DNA of 31,471 bases from Kangiella sp. (GTDB lineage Bacteria; Pseudomonadota; Gammaproteobacteria; Enterobacterales; Kangiellaceae): positions 245,401-276,871 of the forward strand of contig NVVT01000001.1 in assembly GCA_002733465.1 (NCBI GenBank). Reading direction: 5' to 3'. The translations under genes and the position numbers were made by a program. Below the pieces are notes generated by a model. That model saw only the letters and a program-made list of their open reading frames with translations, ran no database searches and was not told the DNA's origin. This document shows positions 17,414 to 26,274 of the stretch, in pieces; within the stretch, counting starts at the first letter, position 1; each line of letters starts with the position of its first letter.

Positions 17414-18538
17414 CTAAAGAGGCGTTTTCACGTTATCTAATATATGGATAGAGCGAGTAGCTTTTAACACAAGAGCTAAACTAACTTTTTCAAAAGTTCT
17501 AAAAATCATTAATCTACCGGCTTTTTCATCTGGCAATTTTATTGTTTGTTCTGTGCCGGTTACGCTGTCTTTCAGTTTATCCCAAACGCTTACTTCGTCA
17601 CTATTTTTGCGTCTTTGTGTCGCTATTTTATCTCTAATCACCTCGCCACGTTGATAAATATCAAGCACATGCCCTACTTCCATGCCATCTCTATCGCCTC
17701 GGTTAATGACCACAATATCGAATTGACCAATTTGCTCAACACCGGCATAAACAGATATTAACTGACCACCTGCAAAATTCTTAGGTGCTCTTGGGAAATA
17801 AACCGGTCTAATTTGTTCATCATTGGTTGGCCAAACTCTATCGCCTTTACGCAACTCTTCAATAGATTTTTTGACTCGCATTACAACAGGATCGCCGGAT
17901 TGTATTTTTAAGCCTTCACCCAAATGTATTGCTTCAACACCTAAAACTTCGCCCGTTTGAGGATCTTTGTAAATATCGCCCCTTCTAAAAAATGAATATT
18001 TTTCACTGCTTTGATCGGTTAATCCTCGAACATAAACCTTATGATCGTTGGCCGCTAGTAAGCGACCGCTATCATTACCGACAATATATGGAGCATCATT
18101 TAATTCTTTTATTGTCAAGACTCTAGCAGAGGTCAAAAAAGGCAATATTGCATCTAAAGGTATTGTTGCAATTGCTTGATCAGCACTAAGTCGACGCGCA
18201 CGGGGTGTTAGTTTTATTACGCCATTAGGGAGTTTGTTAGATTTAGTGATTCTTGGTTTACCGTCTATATAAACTAACGATAGAACATCACCAGGAAAAA
18301 TTAAATGTGGGTTATCAACCTGTTCATTAACATGCCAAATTTCTGGCCACAACCAAGGCGACTTTAAAAACGATTGCGAGATGTCCCAAAGAGTATCTCC
18401 GGGCTGAACCACGTGAAATTCTGGATGGCCTTCTCTAAGAACCACGTCTTCACCTTGACTGTCAGTGTCTGCTGCAATTGATAGACACATTGTTAAACTA
18501 AAAACAGTTGCTAATAGTCCAGTAACTAGTTTTCTCAT
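17414..18538 (-). CDS. Exported LysM peptidoglycan-binding protein
   Basis: A 374-residue protein with a signal peptide (MRKLVTGLLATVFSLTMCLSIAA) and one LysM domain at about 40-89 (FHVVQPGDTLWDISQSFL, then WPEIWHVN and IFPGDVLSL). The remaining 280 residues are a conserved but functionally unassigned region with repeated beta-type segments. This family sits upstream of dprA across many gammaproteobacteria, which agrees with the order here. It probably binds peptidoglycan in the periplasm. AGGAA precedes the ATG. It is divergent from def. Confidence 0.92.
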   Translation of the reverse strand: MRKLVTGLLATVFSLTMCLSIAADTDSQGEDVVLREGHPEFHVVQPGDTLWDISQSFLKSPWLWPEIWHVNEQVDNPHLIFPGDVLSLVYIDGKPRITKSNKLPNGVIKLTPRARRLSADQAIATIPLDAILPFLTSARVLTIKELNDAPYIVGNDSGRLLAANDHKVYVRGLTDQSSEKYSFFRRGDIYKDPQTGEVLGVEAIHLGEGLKIQSGDPVVMRVKKSIEELRKGDRVWPTNDEQIRPVYFPRAPKNFAGGQLISVYAGVEQIGQFDIVVINRGDRDGMEVGHVLDIYQRGEVIRDKIATQRRKNSDEVSVWDKLKDSVTGTEQTIKLPDEKAGRLMIFRTFEKVSLALVLKATRSIHILDNVKTPL

Positions 18539-18601
18539 CTTATAATTCCTTTGTTTGATCTAACGATTGCTTGATCCAACTGTCTGATCTTTATGCAAAT
18601 A

Positions 18602-18617
18602 TTGTAAATTTTTACAA
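18602..18617. promoter_or_regulatory. 16-bp palindrome in the lysM-def divergent region
   Basis: TTGTAAA, centre TT, TTTACAA: arms are perfectly complementary. It lies 64 bases upstream of the LysM gene start, within a 265-bp divergent promoter region that holds no other gene I can see. Operator function is a guess from symmetry and position. Confidence 0.35.
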
Positions 18618-18803
18618 ATAGCACAGGTTTTAAACCATTTTAGCCCAAAATAATTGAAAATTCTGAGTATTTTCCATCATTTTTTAGGTATAAACGGAGC
18701 AGTTTTTCCAGTATGATCATTATCTTAGCAGTTATTCTTAGTGTTTTACTAGAACTTACGTCACAAATCATAATTCGCAAAACACAACTTAAAATATCAA
18801 ATT

Positions 18804-19310
18804 ATGCCATTACTCGAAATTCTTGAATATCCCGATCCACGATTACGTAATAAAGCTGTGCCAGTTTCTGATTTTGGCGAGAGTTTACAGCAACAAATTG
18901 ATTCTATGTTTGAGACGATGTATGCCGCTCCTGGTATCGGATTAGCTGCGACACAAGTTGATATACATAAACAACTATTTGTATTAGATACCTCTGAAAA
19001 TAAGGATTCACCAATCGTTTTTATTAACCCCGAAATTATAGAACTTAGAGGGGTTGAAGAAATGGAAGAGGGCTGTCTATCTTTCCCTGGGATATACGTC
19101 AACGTTGAAAGAGCTGAATCATTGACGATTAAAGCATTTGATAGAGATGGTAAGGAGTTTAGTATGGAAGCAGATGAATTGTTAGCGGTTTGTATTCAGC
19201 ATGAGTTAGATCATTTGCAAGGTAAGTTGTTTGTTGATTATTTGTCGGCATTAAAACGAAACCGTATTCGTAAAAAATTGCTTAAAGAGCAAAAAGAGAA
19301 GGACGATTAG
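18804..19310 (+). CDS. def: Peptide deformylase
   Basis: A 168-residue metallohydrolase that removes the formyl group from the N-terminal methionine of new proteins. All three family motifs are intact: GIGLAATQ (44-51), EGCLS (89-93, metal ligand Cys91) and HELDH (133-137, ligands His133/His137, catalytic Glu134). Length is normal for the E. coli-type enzyme, with a lysine-rich tail. No clear Shine-Dalgarno sequence precedes the ATG. It heads the def-fmt-rsmB-trkA run, so formylation and deformylation enzymes are made together; the gap to fmt is 12 bases. Confidence 0.97.
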   Translation: MPLLEILEYPDPRLRNKAVPVSDFGESLQQQIDSMFETMYAAPGIGLAATQVDIHKQLFVLDTSENKDSPIVFINPEIIELRGVEEMEEGCLSFPGIYVNVERAESLTIKAFDRDGKEFSMEADELLAVCIQHELDHLQGKLFVDYLSALKRNRIRKKLLKEQKEKDD

Positions 19311-19322
19311 GTACACAATTAA

Positions 19323-20408
19323 ATGAGCCAAATGCGATTAAAGATAGCTTTTGCAGGAACCCCCGATATTGCTGCTGATGTTTTGTCTTCATTGATTGAA
19401 GCTGGGCATGAAGTGTTGGTCTGTTATTGTCAGCCCGATCGTAAAGTCGGTCGGGGTAAAAAAATAACCGTTGGCCCAGTAAAACAAGTTGCGCTAGACA
19501 ATAATATTCCTGTAGAACAACCAGTAAAATTTGACCAATCAACCAACGGATCCGAACTGACCCCAGTTCAACAATTAGCTTCCTATAATGCAGATTTAAT
19601 GATTGTGATTGCTTATGGTTTGCTTTTACCATTATCTGTTTTAGATACCCCTAGGTTTGGATGTATCAATATTCATGCGTCATTATTGCCAAGGTGGCGA
19701 GGTGCTGCACCGATTCAAAGGGCTATAGAATCAGGCGATTTACAAACCGGTATTACTATTATGCAAATGGATAAAGGTTTGGATACTGGCAATATGCTGT
19801 TGAAAAGAATATTACCAATCAGTTCAGAAGAAACAGGTTCCAGTTTACATGACAAGCTGGCAATTCTTGGTAGCGAGTCAATTGTTGAATATATTGATTC
19901 GGTTAATTGGAGTGGCGAGAACAATCGTAGAAGTTCGGACTATGATTCAAGTGGTGAATGTTTGGTTGGTGAACGCCAAAATAATGAATTGAGTACTTAT
20001 GCTAAAAAACTTTCCAAGTTAGAAGCGTTAGTTGATTGGAGTCTTTCTGCAAGCGAGATAGAAAAGAAAATTAGAGCCTTTAATTCTTGGCCGGTTTCAT
20101 ATACTTATTTGAATAAACAGCGGATCCGACTATGGAAAGCAAAACTACCAAGCGAATTAGAGTTTGCTAATGGAACAACGCCCTCCATTGACACAAGCTT
20201 CAATAAAACAACCTTAAAAGAACAAGCTGGCTCAACGTTTGGCGAAGTTTTTGTTGAAGATAAAAAGTCTATAAAAGTAACCTGCGGCGATGGAAAATTA
20301 ATTGAAATACTGGAGCTCCAAGCCGATGGTAGCAAAAGAATCTCGGTTAGTGAGTTTTTAAACGGTAAATCGCATTGGTTTGATAGTGATGCCCAATTTA
20401 GCGAATAA
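19323..20408 (+). CDS. fmt: Methionyl-tRNA formyltransferase, with enlarged loops
   Basis: A 361-residue enzyme that formylates initiator Met-tRNA using 10-formyl-tetrahydrofolate. The catalytic site is intact: the Asn and His of INIHASLLP, then RWRGAAPIQRA, and the Asp of MDKGLDTG. The C-terminal OB-like tRNA-binding domain is present (AFNSWPVSYTYL, QRIRLWKA, LELQADGSKR). It is about 45 residues longer than E. coli Fmt because of three apparent loop expansions: around STNGSELTPVQQ, around NWSGENNRRSSDYDSSGECL, and around PSELEFANGTTPSIDTSF. The start could be the ATG four codons further in. It overlaps rsmB by 20 bases. Confidence 0.96.
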   Translation: MSQMRLKIAFAGTPDIAADVLSSLIEAGHEVLVCYCQPDRKVGRGKKITVGPVKQVALDNNIPVEQPVKFDQSTNGSELTPVQQLASYNADLMIVIAYGLLLPLSVLDTPRFGCINIHASLLPRWRGAAPIQRAIESGDLQTGITIMQMDKGLDTGNMLLKRILPISSEETGSSLHDKLAILGSESIVEYIDSVNWSGENNRRSSDYDSSGECLVGERQNNELSTYAKKLSKLEALVDWSLSASEIEKKIRAFNSWPVSYTYLNKQRIRLWKAKLPSELEFANGTTPSIDTSFNKTTLKEQAGSTFGEVFVEDKKSIKVTCGDGKLIEILELQADGSKRISVSEFLNGKSHWFDSDAQFSE

Positions 20409-21864
20409 TAGTTTAGCAAAGAATAAAAAAGAGCAAACTCAACTAGCTCAAGTTAAAGTTGTAAGCGCTCGCTTGCAAGCTATTTGGTGGTTGAGCGCGG
20501 TGATTAAAGATGGTCGATCGGTGAATGATTTGCTCTCTGTGTCTAATTTGACGCTAGATAAGCAAGCGTCAGGTAGCCATTCTAAAAATGACAGCCCTTT
20601 AGCGAGGCAATCTCAGAACAACTCCCAGTTAGCTTTTGCTAAACACATATTATTTGGAAGTTTGCGATATTTCCACCAAATAAAAGCCATTCTTGAGCAA
20701 TTATTAGATAAACCACTCAAGCAAAAAGATACAGATATATTCTGTATTTTAATTTCCGGGATCTATCAGCTTAAATATTTATCTGTACCGGATCATGCCG
20801 CCATTTCTGAGAGTGTCGACTTAGCCAAAAGTGTTAACAAAAAGTGGGCGTCCGGACTCATTAATGCTGTTTTAAGAGGTTATCAGCGAAAAAATAAAGA
20901 AATTGGCGAGCGCCTTAGCAAAGCGGATACATTTTTGTATTCTCATCCTAATTGGATCATTAATCAGTTAAAAATGGATTGGCCAAATAATTACAAGAAA
21001 ATACTTACGGCTAATAATGAGCGCGCACCTATGGCGATTCGGATTAATACAAATTTAACTAATAAGCTGAGTTACCAAAAATTATTAGAAGAACAAGGGA
21101 TTAACTCACAACAGCATTCCATTGCGAAAGATGCGCTAATATTGGATCAGCCTTGCGATGTGTATTCACTGCCTGGTTTTACTCAGGGTCAATCGACTGT
21201 ACAAGATGTTGCTCCGCAACTAGTGGTTGAGTTGTTAGACTTAAAACCCGGCTTCAAGGTTCTTGACGGTTGTGCTGCGCCGGGAGGAAAAACAACTCAT
21301 ATTCTTCAAAGAGAGCCAAACACTTTATTAACTTCTGTCGAAAAATCAGCATCACGATTAGAAAGAGTGACAGAAGTACTAAGTCGCTTTAACATGTTGG
21401 ATAATTCCTATAAAGTTAAGCTATTAAATGTGGACTTTTTGGATTATCAGGATTGGTGGAATGGCGAATTTTTTGATCGGATCTTAATTGATGTTCCTTG
21501 CTCAGCGAGTGGAGTGATCAGAAGAAACCCTGATATCAAAATACACCGTAAAAAAACGGATATGGAGTCGTTAGTTAAAATACAACGTGAAATTCTAAAT
21601 TCAGCTTGGCAAATGTTAAAACCAGGCGGTAAATTAGTTTATGCGACCTGTTCAGTTTTTAAAGTAGAAAATGAAGATCAAATTAATCAATTTTTTGAGA
21701 ATAATAGAGCTAAACTTCTTGATATGCCACTTGAAGCCCATCAAGAGTTAAAGGACAAATCTGTTACTGATTTTGGCTATCAAATATTTCCCGGTCAAAT
21801 GCAAATGGATGGATTTTATTTTTGTGGTTTAGAAAAGCTTTTAAGTTCTAGCGATCAAAGTTAA
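20389..21864 (+). CDS. rsmB: 16S rRNA (cytosine-967 C5) methyltransferase
   Basis: A 491-residue SAM-dependent enzyme. The N-terminal NusB-like domain (about 25-180) is followed by the methyltransferase domain with the SAM motif LDGCAAPGGKTTHI, then the two cysteines of m5C methyltransferases: catalytic-type Cys421 in ATCSV and Cys371 in DVPCSASG. It is longer than the E. coli protein by roughly 60 residues, mainly from a polar stretch near the front (SGSHSKNDSPLARQSQNNS). The ATG at 20389 is preferred, overlapping the fmt stop by 20 bases; GTG and TTG lie three and nine bases upstream. The cluster position agrees with the conserved order. Confidence 0.95.
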   Translation: MPNLANNSLAKNKKEQTQLAQVKVVSARLQAIWWLSAVIKDGRSVNDLLSVSNLTLDKQASGSHSKNDSPLARQSQNNSQLAFAKHILFGSLRYFHQIKAILEQLLDKPLKQKDTDIFCILISGIYQLKYLSVPDHAAISESVDLAKSVNKKWASGLINAVLRGYQRKNKEIGERLSKADTFLYSHPNWIINQLKMDWPNNYKKILTANNERAPMAIRINTNLTNKLSYQKLLEEQGINSQQHSIAKDALILDQPCDVYSLPGFTQGQSTVQDVAPQLVVELLDLKPGFKVLDGCAAPGGKTTHILQREPNTLLTSVEKSASRLERVTEVLSRFNMLDNSYKVKLLNVDFLDYQDWWNGEFFDRILIDVPCSASGVIRRNPDIKIHRKKTDMESLVKIQREILNSAWQMLKPGGKLVYATCSVFKVENEDQINQFFENNRAKLLDMPLEAHQELKDKSVTDFGYQIFPGQMQMDGFYFCGLEKLLSSSDQS

Positions 21865-21888
21865 TCAATTAGTCACCCGAGTATTGTT

Positions 21889-23265
21889 ATGAAAATAATC
21901 ATTGTTGGAGCAGGGCAAGTTGGAGGTACTCTCGCGATTAGTCTTGCAGGCGAAGACCATGACATTACTCTGATAGATACCAGTCCAAAGAAATTGCGGG
22001 TATTACAAGATCACCTGGATCTTAGAACCATCGTTGGATATGGGTCACATCCCAACATTCTTAGGCAAGCCGGTGCTGAAGATGCCGATATGTTGATTGC
22101 TGTAACTAATAGCGATGAAACCAACATGATCGCTTGCCAGGTGGCTTATTCGGTTTTTAACACGCCGACTAAAATTGCGAGAATACGCTCTCCTGAATAT
22201 TTAAAGGAGAAAAAGAAGCTATTTAACGCAGATAACTTGCCCGTTGATGTTGTGATTAGCCCGGAGCAATTAGTCGTCAAGCATATTTATCAATTGATCG
22301 AAAACCCCGGTGCACTTCAGGTAATGGATTTTGCTAATGGTTTGGTTCGTTTAGTTGCGGTAAAGGCTTATTACGGCGGTTTATTAGTAGGTAATACTCT
22401 TTCAACTCTTCGTTCACATATGCCTAATATTGAAGCGAGAGTTGCTGCTATATTTAGGCGAGGCAAAGCGATTGTTCCAACCGGTGATACAGTCATTGAG
22501 GCGGATGATGAAGTGTTTTTTATTGCTGAAAGTAATCATATAAGACAAATAATGGGAGAGCTTCAAGAGCTTGAAAAACCCTACAAAAAAATAATGATAG
22601 TGGGCGGTGGTAATATTGGTCTAGGTTTAGCAAAAAAGCTGGAAGAAAACTATTCAGTCAAATTAATAGAAGCAGATGCAAAAAGAGCGTTAACCATTAG
22701 TGATCATTTAGATGACGTAACCGTATTGCATGGAAACGCGAGTAATAAAGATTTGTTGACTGAAGAAAATGTTGACCATATGGATGTTTTTATTGCGGTT
22801 ACCAATAAAGATGAAGCGAATATTATGTCGGCCATGTTAGCAAAAAAAATGGGCGCAAGAAAAACCATGGTTCTGATTAACAACAGTGCTTATACCGATA
22901 TTCTTCAGGGAAAAGAAATTGATATTGCCGTGTCTCCTCAACATACGACAACTAGCAGTTTATTAACACATATTAGAAGAGGTGACGTCTCAAATGTTTA
23001 CACGCTAAGGCGAGGTGCGGCCGAAGCAATGGAAGCCGTCGCCCATGGAACGGAAGATACTTCAAAAGTTGTGGGGAAAGCCATTGGAGATATTCCATTG
23101 CCAAAAGGAACGACTATTGGAGCAATTGTACGTGGTGAACAAGTGATTATTGCTCACCATAATATTGTGGTACAAACGGACGATCATATTATTCTATTTT
23201 TAGTTGATAAAAAACATGTGGGCGAAGTGGAAAGATTATTTCAAGTCGATCTAACCTTTTTCTAA
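21889..23265 (+). CDS. trkA: Trk potassium uptake regulatory subunit TrkA
   Basis: A 458-residue cytoplasmic NAD-binding subunit that gates the TrkH potassium channel. It has two tandem RCK modules: the first dinucleotide-binding motif is GAGQVGG at the front, the second is GGGNIGLG at about 240. Each is followed by a smaller C-terminal (RCK_C) region. Full length and motifs fit E. coli TrkA. It is followed by trkH after 50 bases, so both components of the transporter are encoded together. Confidence 0.97.
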   Translation: MKIIIVGAGQVGGTLAISLAGEDHDITLIDTSPKKLRVLQDHLDLRTIVGYGSHPNILRQAGAEDADMLIAVTNSDETNMIACQVAYSVFNTPTKIARIRSPEYLKEKKKLFNADNLPVDVVISPEQLVVKHIYQLIENPGALQVMDFANGLVRLVAVKAYYGGLLVGNTLSTLRSHMPNIEARVAAIFRRGKAIVPTGDTVIEADDEVFFIAESNHIRQIMGELQELEKPYKKIMIVGGGNIGLGLAKKLEENYSVKLIEADAKRALTISDHLDDVTVLHGNASNKDLLTEENVDHMDVFIAVTNKDEANIMSAMLAKKMGARKTMVLINNSAYTDILQGKEIDIAVSPQHTTTSSLLTHIRRGDVSNVYTLRRGAAEAMEAVAHGTEDTSKVVGKAIGDIPLPKGTTIGAIVRGEQVIIAHHNIVVQTDDHIILFLVDKKHVGEVERLFQVDLTFF

Positions 23266-23315
23266 ACACAACATAAAATAATAATTTTTAATTAGCAAAA
23301 GACTGGCGCACTGAA

Positions 23316-24770
23316 ATGCAAAAACAAGTGATTATTAGAATTCTTGGTATCCTGCTAATGATTTTTAGTCTAGCGATGATGCCTCCAATTGCCATTTCTC
23401 TTTTTTATAAAGATGGCGGCGGTATAGCTTTTTTTACGGCGTTTCTAGTGAGTCTTTTTTTAGGTCTGAGCTTATATCTACCCAGAAAAAATGCCAGTGG
23501 CGATTTAAGAACTCGAGATGGATTCTTAGTGGTGATTCTATTTTGGGGTGGCTTAAGTTTTATGGGTGCCTTACCGCTCTATTTGGCAATGGATCCCTCG
23601 TTAAACTTTGGTATCGCCGATGCTGTGTTTGAATCATTTTCTGGGCTAACGACAACCGGTGCTACAGTTATATCAGGCATCGATTCTTTACCTCACTCTA
23701 TTCTTTTTTATCGACAGCAATTGCAGTGGATGGGCGGAATGGGGATTATCGTTTTAGCCGTCGCGGTATTACCAATGTTAGGGATAGGGGGAATGCAGCT
23801 TTATCGTGCAGAAACTCCAGGACCAGTTAAAGATGCCAAATTAACACCTAGAATTGCGGGAACAGCAAAAGCTCTATGGTATATTTATTTTGGATTAACC
23901 GTCATTTGCGCTCTTAGTTATTGGGGGGCTGGAATGGAGCTTTTTGATGCGATTGGACATAGTTTCTCAACGGTTGCTATTGGTGGTTTTTCCACTCATG
24001 ATGCTAGTATTGGTTGGTTTGAAAGCTCTAATATTGAAATAATCTGTAGTTTTTTTATGTTTGTAGCTGGGGTTAATTTTTCTCTTCATTTTGTTGCGGT
24101 GAGAGGGTTAAGTTTAGATAGCTATTTTAAGGACGCTGAGTTTAAAGTTTATAGCTCTATTTTTCTAATTGTTACTCTAATCTCTACAGCTATTTTAGTT
24201 TCTCATGATTATTTTAAGTTTTCAGAAGCGCTAGTTAAATCAATTTTTCATACAATTTCGATCGGAACTACTACCGGCTTTTCAACAACAGAGTTTAGCG
24301 CTTGGCCGGTATTTTTACCGATATTATTATTGTTTGTTAGTTTTGTGGGTGGTTGTGCTGGTTCAACAGGCGGCGGAATGAAAGTGATTAGAATTATTTT
24401 ATTATTTAAGCAAGGTGCTAGAGAAATAGCCCGCCTTATTCACCCTAACGCCATTTTAAAAATTCGAATCGGTAGTAAAGTGGTACCAGATAAAATTGTC
24501 GAGTCTATTTGGGGATTCTTTTCTGCCTATGTTGTTCTGTTTTTTATTTTCATGCTAATTTTGATGGCTGATGGCGAAAGTCAAGTGACCGCTTTTTCTG
24601 CAGTTGCGGCCTGTATGAATAATCTGGGACCTGGTCTTGGCGATGTGGCAGCAAATTATTCTGGTTTAAGTGATTTATCAAAGTGGGTATTATCAATCGC
24701 TATGTTATTTGGCCGACTGGAAATTTTCACTTTGTTGGTGATCCTTTCTCCAGATTTTTGGAGAAGTTAA
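23316..24770 (+). CDS. trkH: Trk potassium transporter membrane subunit TrkH
   Basis: A 484-residue inner-membrane channel-type transporter with four pore-loop repeats. Selectivity-type segments are visible: TTTGATV, STVAIGGFSTH, TTTGFSTTEF and NNLGPGLG. The MGGMGIIVLAVAVLP motif is also characteristic. Its length is normal for TrkH. It works with TrkA encoded just upstream. Its stop TAA shares its last base with the ATG of the DUF1289 gene (TAATG). Confidence 0.97.
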   Translation: MQKQVIIRILGILLMIFSLAMMPPIAISLFYKDGGGIAFFTAFLVSLFLGLSLYLPRKNASGDLRTRDGFLVVILFWGGLSFMGALPLYLAMDPSLNFGIADAVFESFSGLTTTGATVISGIDSLPHSILFYRQQLQWMGGMGIIVLAVAVLPMLGIGGMQLYRAETPGPVKDAKLTPRIAGTAKALWYIYFGLTVICALSYWGAGMELFDAIGHSFSTVAIGGFSTHDASIGWFESSNIEIICSFFMFVAGVNFSLHFVAVRGLSLDSYFKDAEFKVYSSIFLIVTLISTAILVSHDYFKFSEALVKSIFHTISIGTTTGFSTTEFSAWPVFLPILLLFVSFVGGCAGSTGGGMKVIRIILLFKQGAREIARLIHPNAILKIRIGSKVVPDKIVESIWGFFSAYVVLFFIFMLILMADGESQVTAFSAVAACMNNLGPGLGDVAANYSGLSDLSKWVLSIAMLFGRLEIFTLLVILSPDFWRS

Positions 24771-24955
24771 TGACCGATCAAGAAAGCGTACGCTCACCTT
24801 GCATAAGTAATTGTTGCCTAGATGATGAAGATATTTGTTTGGGATGCTTCAGACATATTGATGAAATTGTTGGATGGCATTCTGCGAGTGAGTTAGATAA
24901 AGTGAAAATAATCAAAAATTGCGATGAGCGACTAGTCAACAAAGCAAAGCCTTAA
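24770..24955 (+). CDS. DUF1289 small cysteine-rich protein
   Basis: A 61-residue protein. The start ATG at 24770 overlaps the trkH stop by one base and has GGAGAAG upstream; a longer in-frame reading from 24683 lies inside trkH and is not the real start. The motif SPCISNCCLDDEDICLGCFR, followed by HIDEIVGW, is the DUF1289 pattern, a family thought from its cysteines to bind metal or an Fe-S cluster. Six cysteines are present, at residues 11, 15, 16, 23, 26 and 51. It may be translationally coupled to trkH. No function is established. Confidence 0.9.
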   Translation: MTDQESVRSPCISNCCLDDEDICLGCFRHIDEIVGWHSASELDKVKIIKNCDERLVNKAKP

Positions 24956-24962
24956 TAATACT

Positions 24963-26186
24963 TTATTCAATTAACTCAAAAACACATTCTAAAAACTTAT
25001 GTTTATCTGAAAATTTTCCGAACTGAAATGAACTCATTTTAAAACCAGGTAGCAGTGTAGTTAATTGCGTCATTGTTGTAATTGTTCGTACTTGACTGCC
25101 TTGAATTTCTCCTCTAACTGAAACCGTAAAGTCTGAATTTATCTCATATTCTGGTGGTTTTTCTGGCGCGTTAGTATTAACCGGTAAAAGTAAGTGGAGT
25201 TTGGCTCCGACTTTCAAGTGGGACCGTATAGCCAGCAGAAATGCTCCAAATTGAGCTGGCTGTAAAATGCTAATAATATCCCAAAGCAAAATTAAATTAA
25301 AAGATTCATCAGCCTTAAATTTCAAAGCGTTTTGACTAAAGCTAGGTGCATTATTATTGATTTTTTTCTGCCATATTAGCGATGAATAAATATCTTCAAC
25401 ATAAAGGTGTTCGGTTAAAGTGTTGAGTGTTTTAAGAGATCGTCCACCTTTTTTGCCAATCTCAAGGACACTTGAATCCTCTATTATCTTTAGCTGACTT
25501 AAAGACTCCTTTAAACCATTCATTACTACATCAGTAAATACTAGCTTTTGACTAGAGTACTTCGATTTTTCCGCCATGTTGTTTTTCTTCAGGTTCCGCA
25601 ATGCAGCCACTTCACCGTAATCAAATAAATATTCAGTGATATCTTTACGCATGCCTTGTTGGTTCATAATGGTTGAACGTAAAGTGAAATCTCCCATATT
25701 CTTTAAAAGTTGGATAGTTGATAAAATGGGTGCCTTGATCATTTCATTAGAAAGATCTTCACCCATAGAAAAATTTAGATCTTTACGAATTCGAAACTGG
25801 CCAGGACTTGAAGGCATGTTCTCACGGGTATAGCGCATTGTATGGAGAAGAGTGCCTTCTTTGAAGTGCGGGGCGAGTAAATTAAATAGGTGAGTTTGTA
25901 AATCTTTATCGATATAGTTTAAAAGATCCCAACAGAGAACATAGTCAAACTTTAAGCCATCAGGTTTATCTAATAGGTGTGCTTCTAATAAATCAAAGCG
26001 ACTAGGGTTATCAGAAGATAGCTCTTGTAGCAATTCATTAAGATCTTCAACATAACAATTACATCTCAAATCTAAAAATACTTTTGTGGAGCCTGTTTCA
26101 GTTGAGCCGAGATCAAGAATAATACTTTTCCCATGACTTATTTCTTCAACCAAGCTGGCTAATGCGGAAGAATAATGATCTGACAC
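24963..26186 (-). CDS. Tandem-duplicated methyltransferase-like protein
   Basis: A 407-residue protein with two homologous-looking halves. Half one (about 15-190): IILDLGSTETGS, CYVEDLNELL (44-53), FDYVLCWDLLNYI (80-92), LLAPHFKEGTLLHTM, ending LSTIQLLKNMGDFTLRS. Half two (about 225-405): VLEIGKKGGRS, LYVEDIYSSL (261-270), FNLILLWDIISIL (296-308), IRSHLKVGAKLHLLLP, ending TTMTQLTTLLPGFKMSS. The order strand/YVED/LLWD/strand fits a SAM-methyltransferase-type Rossmann fold, but the glycine-rich SAM motif is degenerate in both halves, so activity is doubtful. It is downstream of the bactofilin gene on the same strand with an 88-base gap. No function is assigned. Confidence 0.72.
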   Translation of the reverse strand: MSDHYSSALASLVEEISHGKSIILDLGSTETGSTKVFLDLRCNCYVEDLNELLQELSSDNPSRFDLLEAHLLDKPDGLKFDYVLCWDLLNYIDKDLQTHLFNLLAPHFKEGTLLHTMRYTRENMPSSPGQFRIRKDLNFSMGEDLSNEMIKAPILSTIQLLKNMGDFTLRSTIMNQQGMRKDITEYLFDYGEVAALRNLKKNNMAEKSKYSSQKLVFTDVVMNGLKESLSQLKIIEDSSVLEIGKKGGRSLKTLNTLTEHLYVEDIYSSLIWQKKINNNAPSFSQNALKFKADESFNLILLWDIISILQPAQFGAFLLAIRSHLKVGAKLHLLLPVNTNAPEKPPEYEINSDFTVSVRGEIQGSQVRTITTMTQLTTLLPGFKMSSFQFGKFSDKHKFLECVFELIE

Positions 26187-26203
26187 TTTGACTCTCTTAT
26201 TTT

Positions 26204-26263
26204 CTTAGCCTGTCATATTAATACTAGAAGGTTAATACTAAAGGACAAACATGACGGGCTAAG
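26204..26263. repeat. Inverted repeat with 13-bp arms in the bactofilin-methyltransferase gap
   Basis: CTTAGCCTGTCAT (26204-26216) and ATGACGGGCTAAG (26251-26263) pair over 13 positions, twelve Watson-Crick and one G-U, around a 34-base loop. The loop holds a direct repeat of TTAATACTA (26218-26226 and 26232-26240). No T-run follows on either side, so it is not a clear terminator. Confidence 0.55.
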
Positions 26264-26274
26264 CGTAGGTAAAA

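Noticed and set aside
24683..24769. Longer in-frame start for the DUF1289 gene within trkH
   Set aside because: The extension encodes trkH sequence in another frame; the ATG at 24770 has GGAGAAG upstream and matches the family's short form.
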